Positions 1-7,759 of a DNA stretch of 64,000 nt are shown here, in pieces. A program made the translations under genes and the position numbers. Where the stretch lies: assembly GCF_004135975.1 (NCBI RefSeq), contig NZ_CP026538.1, positions 1,674,001 to 1,738,000 of the forward strand. Reading direction: 5' to 3'. How positions within the stretch are numbered: position 1 is the first letter of the stretch; each line of letters starts with the position of its first letter. The DNA comes from Solidesulfovibrio carbinolicus. GTDB taxonomy: Bacteria; Desulfobacterota; Desulfovibrionia; Desulfovibrionales; Desulfovibrionaceae. The notes below the pieces were generated by a model. It made no database searches, was not told the DNA's origin, and saw only the letters and a list, made by a program, of their open reading frames with translations.

Positions 1-391
1 TCGGAAGCGTCTTCAGAATATTCCACACCCGCCTATCTGACAGCTTATACCGCATAGCCAAGCAAAAAACAACCTCCGCCGAAGACCTCCCGTTCCTGGT
101 TTCGGCGACAAAATAGGCATTGATCTCCGCATCCCTGGCCGCCTGCAAGGCCGCCGCGCACCTCGGCACGTACAGCTCGCCGCCGCCGAAATGCTTGACC
201 AGCGCGTCCGCCGCGTCCAGGCCGACCACGTCGGCCAGCATGTTGTAACGCAGCTCGCCCAGCTTGGTTTGCCGCTTGGGCACGGGAAAGGTGGTGCCGC
301 CAAGGCTGCGCACCAGCTTCATGGCCTTGTCCAGGCCGATCAAATCCACCAGCTCGGCCACCGAGGCCGGAAGATTCTGCTTGCCGCTCAT
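1..391 (-). CDS. Mor-family middle-operon transcription activator of a Mu-like prophage (3' end cut by window)
   Basis: The reading frame starts at the ATG complement at 389-391 and runs open to the window edge, so the C-terminus is missing. About 130 residues are visible. The N-terminal half (LVDLIG, then LGGTTFPVPKR and a YVPRC segment) and the C-terminal helix-turn-helix part (GRSSAEVVFCLAMRY, SDRRVWNILK) look like Mu Mor/C proteins, which bind DNA and recruit RNA polymerase to the middle or late promoter. The start overlaps the stop of the gemA-like gene by four bases (ATGA), so it is the last visible gene of the leftward early operon. The family call is from memory of the fold, but position and motif order agree with it. 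Confidence 0.75.
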   Translation of the reverse strand, partial: MSGKQNLPASVAELVDLIGLDKAMKLVRSLGGTTFPVPKRQTKLGELRYNMLADVVGLDAADALVKHFGGGELYVPRCAAALQAARDAEINAYFVAETRNGRSSAEVVFCLAMRYKLSDRRVWNILKTLP

Positions 392-801
392 GCCGTCCTC
401 CCGTGGCGCTTGGCGTCGCGGATGAGCGCCGCCATGACGCCCCGTACCTGCTCGGGCGTCAGCCATTCGAGCTTTTCCACGCCAAACATGCGCTTGGCGA
501 TGCCGCCGGCATAGCTCCACGGCCGCTTGGCCTCGGCCAGCAAGGCCTCGATCTTGTCGAGGTAGCCGGCGGCATCTGGCACCGCCGGCTTGCGGTGGGT
601 GGGTTTCTTGGCCGGCTCCTGCCAGCCAAGGGTACGCAGGTAGGCGACCACCCGCACTAGTTGTTGCGCCGAACAAGCGGTGCAACTGCTTTCGCCGGTC
701 TGCCGCTCCAGGATGGCGCGGTAGGTTCCGTCGTCGAGCGCCAAGTCTTTCTTGGCGATATGGACTTTGGCCAGAAGGCTTTTCCGCGATTCAGGGCGCA
801 T
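388..801 (-). CDS. GemA-like (Mu gp16/DUF1018) regulatory protein
   Basis: This 137-residue protein begins MRPESRKSLLAKVHIAKKDL and contains LDDGTYRAIL and a C-terminal EWLTPEQVRGVMAALI segment, the pattern of the Mu GemA/DUF1018 family. Mu GemA is an early protein reported to alter host DNA supercoiling and gene expression. A longer frame is open upstream to 927, but the ATG at 801 gives the family's normal length and N-terminus. It overlaps the downstream mor-like gene by four bases. A 73-base gap with no gene separates it from the zinc-ribbon gene upstream. Confidence 0.8.
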   Translation of the reverse strand: MRPESRKSLLAKVHIAKKDLALDDGTYRAILERQTGESSCTACSAQQLVRVVAYLRTLGWQEPAKKPTHRKPAVPDAAGYLDKIEALLAEAKRPWSYAGGIAKRMFGVEKLEWLTPEQVRGVMAALIRDAKRHGRTA

Positions 802-874
802 GATGCTTCTCGTTGGCTGCTCATCAGGCCCGGGCCGCCACGCCCGGACGACCGCCCACGCGGGGCGGTTTCGC

Positions 875-1159
875 TTAGGCCCCTCCGGCCATGATACGCC
901 GGGCCTCGCCCGCGTAGGGCGCGCCAAGGTGCCCGTTGGCGATAGCCTTATTCACCACCCGGGACAGGCCTTCGGCCCGTTTCTTCCAGGCCAGGGCCTG
1001 GCCCTCGGCGGCCCGCAACACCCGCATGGGCACCGGACGGTCCGCGCCCGTACCGCAAGGGACCAGGCTCCGACTGCCGCAGTTGCCGCACAGCGTTTCG
1101 CCGCCTAACTCCATGGGCTGGCCGATGTGGCCACACTCCATGCAACTGGAGCGTTCCAT
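875..1159 (-). CDS. Small zinc-ribbon prophage protein
   Basis: The product is 94 residues with paired cysteines C6-x2-C9 and C24-x2-C27 near the N-terminus (CMECGH, CGNCGS), a typical zinc-ribbon layout. The rest is basic and helical (EGQALAWKKRAEGLSRVVNKAI). The frame is open further upstream, but the ATG at 1159 has a strong AAAGGAGG ribosome binding site six bases before it, which decides the start. Another ATG lies 36 bases upstream at 1195. It sits in the early operon between the DUF3164 gene and gemA. Its function is unknown; nucleic-acid or protein binding is an inference from the cysteine pattern. Confidence 0.7.
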   Translation of the reverse strand: MERSSCMECGHIGQPMELGGETLCGNCGSRSLVPCGTGADRPVPMRVLRAAEGQALAWKKRAEGLSRVVNKAIANGHLGAPYAGEARRIMAGGA

Positions 1160-1194
1160 GTCGCTGCCTCCTTTCGGGATGCTCAACGCGTCCA

Positions 1195-1815
1195 TCACAG
1201 CGCCGCCAGGTCCAGCGGAATCGGGGCATAGCTGCCGTCTTCCTGGCGCTCGTAGACCCGCAGGAGCTTCTTGCTGCCCACCACCTGCAAGCTGTCGGCA
1301 ATGGCTTCCATGGCCTCGCGCCAGCGCGGGTCCGGGATGTCGAGGCGGCGCAGGCCCAGGATCGCGCCGGTATTGAGCCGGCCTTCCTTGTCCACGGCGA
1401 AGGCCTGGTTGATGATGGCCTTGATTTCGTCGGGGCTGCCTTGGGTCCATTCGGTCAGACATTCGTCAATGAGCGCCTTGGCCGCCTGCAACTCCACGCC
1501 AAAGGTCAGGTGTTCGCTAATTTGCACCTGCACCTTGTAGCGGCCGTCAAAGCTTAAGAGCGTGGTGTTGCCCTTGAGACCGCCGAGCTTGGCCCCGTAC
1601 TTCTCGGCCGAAAGGTCGATAAAGGCCTGGATGTCGCCCAAGGTCTCGGCGCGAAACGCCTTCATGTCCCCTTGCAGCTGCTTGGCCCTGGCCACCACGC
1701 CGCGCGTCAGTTCGTCGCGCAAACGGTCTTGCGGCTTGACCTTGGCCTCGGGAATCAGATGCCCCTTGGCGTCTTCCAGGTAGCCGGGCGGGATGGGGGT
1801 TGCCGTCGTGGTCAT
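1195..1815 (-). CDS. DUF3164-family prophage protein
   Basis: This 206-residue protein starts MTTTATPIPPGYLEDAKGHL. The GYLEDAKGHLIPE motif near the N-terminus and a C-terminal half with IADSLQVVGSKKLLRVYER are what I recognise from DUF3164 proteins, common in the early region of Mu-like phages. Their function is not known to me. A good AAGGAG site precedes the ATG at 1815, so the longer upstream frame is not used. The start overlaps the stop of the upstream HTH gene by four bases. Confidence 0.75.
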   Translation of the reverse strand: MTTTATPIPPGYLEDAKGHLIPEAKVKPQDRLRDELTRGVVARAKQLQGDMKAFRAETLGDIQAFIDLSAEKYGAKLGGLKGNTTLLSFDGRYKVQVQISEHLTFGVELQAAKALIDECLTEWTQGSPDEIKAIINQAFAVDKEGRLNTGAILGLRRLDIPDPRWREAMEAIADSLQVVGSKKLLRVYERQEDGSYAPIPLDLAAL

Positions 1816-2171
1816 GCTGTCTGCTCCTTTCCGGCCGCCTCGGGCCGGGGCTTGGTGTGGGAGTGGACGCCCGGCTTGTGCGGGCAGGTCTGGCAGGCCC
1901 GCCACAGGCGCAGGGCCGCCGGGCTGGACGTGGGCATTTCGCCGCTGTTGGCCGCGCACTCGGCCGCCGTCACCGTGCGGCCCAGGTACGGACACGTCGC
2001 GCCGCCGAGGACGCGCTGCACCGTGGCGGCCAGCTTGTCCGTGCCGCCTGGGTACTTGCCGGCCAAGGCCAGGCTTACGGCCGTGCGGGAGTAGCCCAAC
2101 CGGCGGGCCGTGGCGGCGATGGTGGTGCGCGAGGCTTCGGCGGCCAGCAGCGCCAGCCAATCAGCGGCCAT
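1812..2171 (-). CDS. Small helix-turn-helix prophage protein
   Basis: The product is 119 residues. The N-terminal part (TTIAATARRLGYSRTAVSLALAG) reads as a helix-turn-helix, reminiscent of LacI-type recognition helices. The C-terminal half carries several cysteines (CPYLG, RACQTCPHK) that could bind metal. The ATG at 2171 is preceded by GGGAGG at good spacing and gives an 11-base overlap with the gene upstream. It lies in the leftward early operon. DNA binding is likely; the target is not known. Confidence 0.7.
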   Translation of the reverse strand: MAADWLALLAAEASRTTIAATARRLGYSRTAVSLALAGKYPGGTDKLAATVQRVLGGATCPYLGRTVTAAECAANSGEMPTSSPAALRLWRACQTCPHKPGVHSHTKPRPEAAGKEQTA

Positions 2172-2736
2172 GCCGCACCTCCCGGGGCCGGCCAATCTCG
2201 AAAATCTGGCCGGTGTTGCAGTCCGTGAGGCGTTTGGTGCGGGTGTTGAGCGCCGGAGCTTCGGGGCCGGTGTTCCGGTCGCGCCGCAGCCGCCAGCGCT
2301 TTGCCCCGTCCTCGCCGCGTCTGGCCAGGGGCAGCAGATAGCCGGCCGCCTCAAGGGCGGCCAGATAACGCGTCAGGTTCCGTTCCGGGGCTGTCTCGCT
2401 GCCGTCGCACAGCATGGTGAGCAGGTCGGCCAGGCTAAAGCCGTCACGGATGCTCATGACCCGCCACGCCTTTTGACGCAGGGTCAGGCTGCGGCGGCTG
2501 GCGGCTGCTTCGCCGCAGGGGCCGGACGTGATTTCCCGGCCCGCGACCAGAGCCGCGCGGCCCTGGTCAGTGAGCTGATGCGCGCCTGAAACGGAAACAA
2601 TGAGGCCTTTGGCGTGAAGATGGCGGAGGCACCGACTCAAGGCGTCCATTTTCTTGCCCAGGGATGACGCCAGTTCGCGTGTCATCTTTGGGCCATCCGC
2701 CAGGGCGTTAAGGATTGTCAGCCTGCCCCAGGCCAT
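2161..2736 (-). CDS. Winged-helix DNA-binding prophage protein
   Basis: This 191-residue protein opens with a winged-helix-like segment (LTILNALADGPKMTRELASSLGKKMDALSR, then CLRHLHAKGLI and GAHQLTDQGRAAL), resembling MarR-type or other phage wHTH modules. A second helical segment follows (SLADLLTMLCDG, NLTRYLAALEAAGYLLPL), which looks like another winged helix, so the protein may hold two DNA-binding domains. The start codon directly follows the muB stop with no gap, so the genes are translationally coupled. No exact family can be named. Confidence 0.65.
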   Translation of the reverse strand: MAWGRLTILNALADGPKMTRELASSLGKKMDALSRCLRHLHAKGLIVSVSGAHQLTDQGRAALVAGREITSGPCGEAAASRRSLTLRQKAWRVMSIRDGFSLADLLTMLCDGSETAPERNLTRYLAALEAAGYLLPLARRGEDGAKRWRLRRDRNTGPEAPALNTRTKRLTDCNTGQIFEIGRPREVRHGR

Positions 2737-3480
2737 CTAACGCCCCCCGGCCTTGCGCACGGTCCGCGCCGTCCGGCTCTGCCAGTCAAAGGACAGGGCC
2801 ACGCCTTCCAGGTCGGCCACGTCCATGCTGTCGAGGCCGTTAAGACGGGCCAGACGCTCGACGGCGGCGATCACGTTAAGCACCTCGCGCATCCGTCCGC
2901 CTGAAAGCCGGTGCACCTCGGCGACCAGTTCCGGGCTCATGACCACCTCGGACAGCTGGCGGCAGGCCTGGGCCACGTCGGCCATGGTCGAGGGGGTGAA
3001 CTCGCAAACCTGGGCAATCCGGCTGGACAGCTGGCGGTGGCGGGCAATGGACTGCTGGATGCGCTCCATGCCGATCAGCACCACCGTCACCTCGGCCCGG
3101 TCGGACAGGTCGCGGATTTTCTCCAAGGCCGCCGCGTTTTGGTGCAAGGTGAACTCGGCCTCGTCGATGACCAGGGGCGTTTGCGTCTCCACCACCCGCT
3201 CCAGCAGGCGGGAAAAGAGCTGTTGCGCCGTGCCCGAAGGGTCCACCCGCATGGCCTTGGCCAGTTCGACCAGGCAGTATTTTGGCGTCCAGTCCACGTT
3301 GGCGCGCAGGAACACGGCCCCGGATTCGGCAGCCCAATGCCCAACAATATGGGACTTGCCGAAGCCGGGCGCGCCATGGACCAGCATCATGCCAGCCTCT
3401 GCCGCCCCGCGTTGCTCCACGGCCTGGATACCGGCCGTGAAGCGACTGTAATTCTCCGTCTTCACAAACTGCTTGCGCAT
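2737..3480 (-). CDS. MuB-like transposition target-selection ATPase
   Basis: The product is 247 residues, an AAA+ ATPase with Walker A at residues 36-43 (GAPGFGKS) and Walker B near 103-107 (LVIDE). In Mu, MuB forms ATP-dependent filaments on DNA, delivers target DNA to MuA and protects the phage from self-insertion. The N-terminal extension found in Mu MuB is short or absent here, as in many MuB relatives. The start ATG overlaps the last base of the MuA stop codon (TAATG), so MuA and MuB are coupled. The upstream part of the open frame overlaps MuA and is not used. Confidence 0.9.
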   Translation of the reverse strand: MRKQFVKTENYSRFTAGIQAVEQRGAAEAGMMLVHGAPGFGKSHIVGHWAAESGAVFLRANVDWTPKYCLVELAKAMRVDPSGTAQQLFSRLLERVVETQTPLVIDEAEFTLHQNAAALEKIRDLSDRAEVTVVLIGMERIQQSIARHRQLSSRIAQVCEFTPSTMADVAQACRQLSEVVMSPELVAEVHRLSGGRMREVLNVIAAVERLARLNGLDSMDVADLEGVALSFDWQSRTARTVRKAGGR

Positions 3481-5582
3481 TAACGCCCCTCCCCGTTGTT
3501 GGCGTTTAAGCGGTGACCGGGCCAGGCAATGCCCCTGGCCGCGTAATAAGGATGCAAATCGGCGTAATGGTCGCCGGCCACATAGGTGGCCAACCAATCC
3601 CGATCCTTGTCCGTCTGTTGGTCCTGATGCCCCATGAGCCAGGCATAGCGTTCCTGGAGGCAGGAAAAGAGCGGCCGTTTGGCCGGTTGCGGCGCGGCCT
3701 CGGTCATGGCCGGGGTCGGCGTGGGTTGCGCCGCGCAGGAGGCGGCCGAAGGCGTGAAGCTGTCGGCGATGAGCGCCTCGGGCACGTCCGGCAACTGCAC
3801 CGTGGCCCCGGGCACGATCTGGCGGATTTTGCCGGTGAGCAGGCCCACCTGCCGCCGTTCGCGGCGCTCGCGGGCGGCTTCCACCTGGCTTTTCGGGAAG
3901 TAGGCCATCTTGTTGCCGTCCAGGAGGGCCGAGCAGATGAGTTCACCGTCAGTGGTCCAGCAACGCACTTCCGAGGGGTCCCAAATGTCGTAGCGGACAT
4001 CCACCCATTCGTTGTGGAAGTCGGCCAATTCCTCGGCAAAATAGATTTTGTTGTGGAGTGCGACCTCGCCGTTGCGGACCTTGCGCGGGATGCCGGGCAT
4101 GAAAAGCTCGTCGCGCAAGTTGCTTGGCACGGTAAAAGGCTCGAAGCCGCGCGCCGTGAACTGGCCCCAATATTCGCCTGGCGAAAGGTGCCGCCGCCGG
4201 CCGGTCGTCTGGTCCACCACGCGGGGCAAGGCGCGGTGGGGCGTGGCGTTGTATTCCTCCACTCGGGCGAGCAGCGCCGCCTTGAATGTCTCCCAGGTCG
4301 GCAGCAGCTTGGATTTCGCGTGGTTCTTGAGGTCCGCCCGGGTGATCTTGAAAACCTTCTTGGCCGCGTCGCGGTCCATGTCGGCGTGGGAGGAAGACGG
4401 CAGGCGCTTGGCCAGGGGTTCGCACAACGTCTTGACCGCCCGTTCCATAAGCCCCTTGCCCTGGGGCCGGCCGGGAATGGAGCGCACGGCCTCTATGCCC
4501 AAACGGGTGAGCATTCCCGAACCCGGGGCCAGCATGATGTTGTTGACGTAGCCCGGGCCGTTGTCGGTGTAGAACATGGCCGGGATGCCGCCGAACAGGC
4601 AGGCCATGCGCAAGGCGTCGAGCACCGTGCCGGCGCTTTCGGCCTCGCCGATGGACATGCCCACGCACCGACGCGTGGCCACGTCGAGCACGAAGGTGAC
4701 CTCGGGCTTGAACGGCCGACCATGGACGGGGTGCTGCACTTCGGCGTCAAAGGTGGTGCCGTCGGCGGTGTAGACGTCCGTGGGCCAAAGCTCGTCCGTG
4801 CTGCGGCGCTTGTGGGGCCGCAGCTTGAGCAGGGCATTGCCCGTGGCGCGGCCGGCCTCGCGGTCCGGCGTGGCCATCTTGTCCAGGAAGCGGCGCACGG
4901 TGAAAATCGAAGGCAGGCTGCCGGCGTAGGCTCCTGAAAATTCCTTATACGCATCGGTGACGGTGGGCTTTTGCGGCCGCTGCCAAATGGCCAGGAAAGC
5001 CGGAGCCCAATCGGGCACGACCATGTCCTTGCCCTGGTGTTTGGGGGCAAGCGCCGCTTCGCCGCCCTCGGCGAACATTCGGCACCAGTCGTAAAGACGG
5101 CGGCGGGACAAGCCGCGCCCGGCGGTCATGCGGTCATTGGCCACGGCCACCAGCTTGGCCAACCACGGGGCCAGGGCGTTGTCCTTGGCCCCCTGCACCA
5201 AGTTACGAATGGCCGCTTCCTTGCCGATAAGGGGAATGGCGCGCTCGACCTCCCGCACAAAGGCCAGCCGGGCCAGGGCGGCGTCCCGCTGCCGCTGCGT
5301 CAGCTTGCCCAGGGGCAAGCCTGAAGGAACCTGCGCGGCCCGCCTGGAGCCGGAGCAAACAGCTGTAGCTGCCCCCGATTCCACCCCGCCGGTCAGCATG
5401 GCGGCGGCAAAAGCCTGGCGCACGTCCTCAGGCAGTGAGCGCACAGGGTAGAGGCGGCGTTTGCCGCCACGACAAGTTGTCTCTTCAAAGGGCCAGGATT
5501 CCCGCGCGGCCTTGGATCGGACGGCACGCTCCGATATGCCAAACACTTGTGCGATGTCTTTTGCCGTAACCATGTCTTGCAT
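3480..5582 (-). CDS. MuA-like DDE transposase
   Basis: This 700-residue protein is close to MuA in length. An N-terminal winged helix (residues about 1-60, TAKDIAQVFGISERAVRSKA) matches the enhancer/end-binding region. A DDE catalytic core follows, with D274 (YTADGTTFD), D340 (FYTDNGPG) and E380 (GLMERAVK), then a beta-barrel-like region and a C-terminal tail that in MuA contacts MuB and ClpX. It catalyses strand transfer for integration and replicative transposition. The start could be M1 or M4; neither has a clear ribosome binding site. muB follows directly. All three catalytic acids are present, so the enzyme may be active. Confidence 0.95.
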   Translation of the reverse strand: MQDMVTAKDIAQVFGISERAVRSKAARESWPFEETTCRGGKRRLYPVRSLPEDVRQAFAAAMLTGGVESGAATAVCSGSRRAAQVPSGLPLGKLTQRQRDAALARLAFVREVERAIPLIGKEAAIRNLVQGAKDNALAPWLAKLVAVANDRMTAGRGLSRRRLYDWCRMFAEGGEAALAPKHQGKDMVVPDWAPAFLAIWQRPQKPTVTDAYKEFSGAYAGSLPSIFTVRRFLDKMATPDREAGRATGNALLKLRPHKRRSTDELWPTDVYTADGTTFDAEVQHPVHGRPFKPEVTFVLDVATRRCVGMSIGEAESAGTVLDALRMACLFGGIPAMFYTDNGPGYVNNIMLAPGSGMLTRLGIEAVRSIPGRPQGKGLMERAVKTLCEPLAKRLPSSSHADMDRDAAKKVFKITRADLKNHAKSKLLPTWETFKAALLARVEEYNATPHRALPRVVDQTTGRRRHLSPGEYWGQFTARGFEPFTVPSNLRDELFMPGIPRKVRNGEVALHNKIYFAEELADFHNEWVDVRYDIWDPSEVRCWTTDGELICSALLDGNKMAYFPKSQVEAARERRERRQVGLLTGKIRQIVPGATVQLPDVPEALIADSFTPSAASCAAQPTPTPAMTEAAPQPAKRPLFSCLQERYAWLMGHQDQQTDKDRDWLATYVAGDHYADLHPYYAARGIAWPGHRLNANNGEGR

Positions 5583-5594
5583 TGCCGTGACCGC

Positions 5595-5813
5595 CTACGC
5601 AGCTTCCTTTCCCTTCATGTCTTCCGGCAGGGCCAAGAGTCGCACCGGACACCCTGAATCGAGCAGCGCCCGAAGTGCCTTCCGGTTGTTGCGCTGACCG
5701 TGGATCGTGGCCGAGACGATTGGTCGGGTGACGCCGGCCAAGCGGGCTACCTCAGAGACAGTAATGCCCCTTTCCACCATCCAGGCTCGGACCTTTCTGC
5801 CTTCACGCTTCAT
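5595..5813 (-). CDS. Ner-like small HTH DNA-binding protein
   Basis: The product is 72 residues with a compact helix-turn-helix (VARLAGVTRPIVSATIHGQRNNRKALRALL). Its size and place just before the transposase gene match Mu Ner or a Cro-like repressor, which down-regulates early transcription. It overlaps the upstream early gene by four bases and lies 12 bases from muA. The Ner role is inferred from position; the sequence itself supports a DNA-binding protein of the Cro/XRE type. Confidence 0.7.
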   Translation of the reverse strand: MKREGRKVRAWMVERGITVSEVARLAGVTRPIVSATIHGQRNNRKALRALLDSGCPVRLLALPEDMKGKEAA

Positions 5814-6241
5814 AGTTCCGTCTCGATTTTGCGTTTGCGCGCCCGCAGGCGCTTGATTTCCTGTTCAGTCCGCGCCCACTCCAGAAGTTTGGCATCGTCG
5901 CCATCAATGACTTTCCACCCCTGCCCATGAGACCGGGCCAATAGATCCAGGGGTTCAGGCGTGCCAAATACATGGCAGAAGAGATTCAAGGCTCTGGTGC
6001 TCGGCACATTCTTGGGTTCGTTGGGGTTGAGCCACTTCTCAAGAGTCGCCAGGGTCAGCGTCTCGGCATTGCCGCCACAAAGCCGCACCCCATAGCGCCT
6101 CGCTGCTTCGTTCAGCCTATCCACAGCTTCGGCTCGCGAAAGCCCGGAGCTTTCAACAATCCGACTCATGGACGCCGCTATATCGGCGTCCATGTTGAGG
6201 CTGGGCAGGTCCAGCAGACTGAGGCGTCGGGAGCTGTGCAT
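5810..6241 (-). CDS. Uncharacterised first gene of the leftward phage operon
   Basis: This 143-residue soluble protein contains SRIVESSGLSRAEAVDRLNEA, a segment around TLATLEKWLNPNEPKNVPSTRAL that resembles a XRE-like or phage regulatory domain, and a charged C-terminal coil (EQEIKRLRARKRKIET). I recognise no exact family. An AAGGAT site precedes the ATG at 6241; a TTG three bases earlier is also possible. It is the first gene transcribed leftward from the operator region, which suggests an early regulatory role. Confidence 0.55.
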   Translation of the reverse strand: MHSSRRLSLLDLPSLNMDADIAASMSRIVESSGLSRAEAVDRLNEAARRYGVRLCGGNAETLTLATLEKWLNPNEPKNVPSTRALNLFCHVFGTPEPLDLLARSHGQGWKVIDGDDAKLLEWARTEQEIKRLRARKRKIETEL

Positions 6242-6305
6242 CAATTCGGCAATCCTTGATCCGAAAATTCCTGAGCGTCGGACATTGTGTAACTGTGCGG
6301 CCCCT

Positions 6306-6341
6306 GGTAGCTACGTTTGAAGCGGGACACTCGTAGCCACG
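6306..6341. promoter_or_regulatory. Inverted repeat, candidate phage operator
   Basis: The arms GGTAGCTACG (6306-6315) and CGTAGCCACG (6332-6341) form an imperfect inverted repeat in the 200-base gap between the leftward early operon and the rightward repressor gene. Position and symmetry suggest a binding site for the repressor or the Ner-like protein. Confidence 0.5.
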
Positions 6342-6359
6342 ACCAAAGCTCTATAAAAT

Positions 6360-6407
6360 GGAACAAAAGTCGTCAACTAAACATTGCTTGTTTCCGACTT
6401 TTGTTCC
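6360..6407. promoter_or_regulatory. 13-bp inverted repeat, main candidate phage operator
   Basis: GGAACAAAAGTCG (6360-6372) is exactly inverted at 6395-6407 with 22 bases between. A TATAAA-like sequence lies just left of it, consistent with the leftward early promoter. A degenerate third copy (GAACAAAAATC, then CCGACTTTTCTTC) overlaps the first codons of the repressor gene, which would allow autoregulation. Confidence 0.65.
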
Positions 6408-6443
6408 GAAATTGAGCTGGTAAAAACTGGATAATTATCTGAA

Positions 6444-7235
6444 ATGACTAAGAAAGAACAAAAATCTTCTGCATCCGACTTTTCTTCTGACTTTCCGTCT
6501 GAAAGCCGGATGGAGTTCGATGCGACCATTTCGAGGATGGTTCAAGCGATAGGGGGCAAAAGCCAGGAAGACTTGGCGTCCTTTTTTGAGATCAGCAAAG
6601 ACGCCATTTACAAAGCGGGAAGACAGGGGAAGATACCCCCGGCTTGGTTTCTCACTATCGGCAAAAAGGCTGGCATTTCTATAGATTGGCTTGTGTCTGG
6701 CGTCGGCCCCATGCGTCCGGGAAACGCTCAAGCTGCGCCCGCCGAGACGCAAAAGCCGGCTGTAGCCCCTGAAGACGACTTGCCATGGATGGCCCCCGAG
6801 GCCGCGCCAAGCATGGGCTATGCCCTGGTACCGAAGGTCAAGGCGCGCCTATGCGCGGGGACAGGGAGTCTTGAGACGGAAGGGGAAGTGATTGGCTATT
6901 ATGCGTTCAAGTTGGACTTCCTGCAGAAGAAAGGACGCCCGAAAAAAATGGTCCTCATGGATGTCGCGGGCGACAGCATGGAACCGGACGTCTGGAACGG
7001 CGACACGGTGCTAATAGATGAAAGCCAGCGAGATATAATAGCCGGCGCAATGTTTGCGGTGGGAATCGAGAACGAGGTGTTTGTTAAATACCTGCTTCGC
7101 ATTCCTGGGAAGCTTGTTTTGAAGAGCAAGAATTCGGAATACGATCCAATTGAAGTCGATATGAACGGCGACCTTGCCGGCGCGGTGCGCATCATCGGCC
7201 GAGTAGTATGGAGCTGCCGCGAGTACGTGCGCTAG
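6444..7235 (+). CDS. CI/LexA-type prophage repressor with S24 peptidase domain
   Basis: This 263-residue protein has an N-terminal CI-type helix-turn-helix (residues about 24-90, QEDLASFFEISKDAIYKAGRQG, IDWLVSG) and a C-terminal S24/LexA-like domain. The catalytic pair is Ser178 (AGDSMEPD) and Lys215 (VFVKYLLR), and an Ala-Gly pair at 138-139 (LCAGTG) is the likely self-cleavage site. RecA-stimulated cleavage would make the prophage SOS-inducible, unlike classical Mu c repressor, which lacks this domain. It is transcribed away from the early operon across the operator region. No strong ribosome binding site is visible. Confidence 0.9.
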   Translation: MTKKEQKSSASDFSSDFPSESRMEFDATISRMVQAIGGKSQEDLASFFEISKDAIYKAGRQGKIPPAWFLTIGKKAGISIDWLVSGVGPMRPGNAQAAPAETQKPAVAPEDDLPWMAPEAAPSMGYALVPKVKARLCAGTGSLETEGEVIGYYAFKLDFLQKKGRPKKMVLMDVAGDSMEPDVWNGDTVLIDESQRDIIAGAMFAVGIENEVFVKYLLRIPGKLVLKSKNSEYDPIEVDMNGDLAGAVRIIGRVVWSCREYVR

Positions 7236-7258
7236 CCCATCAAAAGCCACCCGTTCCC

Positions 7259-7541
7259 GTGCCAAAAGCCGCGCATTTTTCCTCCATTTTCCATCAATCG
7301 GTGCCAAACCGTCTTTGTGCCCGTCGACGCCCGGAAACCTAGGCGGCACGGGCCTTTTCATTCGTTTAGCTCCCTTTCAAATTAGTGCCAAAGTGATCGC
7401 CTCCCCGGTTTTGGCACTGATTAGCGCTATGCTTGGCACGCCGTCTGTTTTCTCCCTCTAGTTTTTTAACGCCTCTTTGGCGGCGGGGATTGGCGGTGAT
7501 GGCCGCGCGCACCATGAGGTGGGCCGGCTTCCGGTGCCAAA
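7259..7541. repeat. Repeated GTGCCAAA motifs, probable MuA-type end-binding sites
   Basis: GTGCCAAA occurs at 7259-7266, 7301-7308, 7385-7392 and 7534-7541, and inverted as TTTGGCAC at 7410-7417 and TTGGCAC at 7433-7439. Six copies in under 300 bases just outside the repressor is where Mu carries its left-end transposase sites (L1-L3). The exact phage terminus cannot be fixed from the window alone. The 7236-7560 stretch has no gene. Confidence 0.55.
7319..7358 (+). terminator. Weak terminator after the repressor gene
   Basis: GCCCGT at 7319-7324 pairs with ACGGGC at 7348-7353 and is followed by a short CTTTT run. It lies 84 bases after the repressor stop. Confidence 0.4.
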
Positions 7542-7759
7542 TAGCGTACGCGCCTCTTCGTCGGAAAAGACTTCCACGGGCGTGAGCCCCGGCTGCGTGC
7601 CTAGGCCGTGCCTTAGGCCACGATGAGCACCCGCTGCACGTTGGCGGGCAGGGTGCGCATCGCCTTCGGCGGCCTCGGTGGCTTCGGCCGGACCGAGGGC
7701 AGGCGCGCCGGTTCTCTCGGTGGCCGGGGCTGCTTCGGAGGCGGCGGAGCCGGCTGTTT

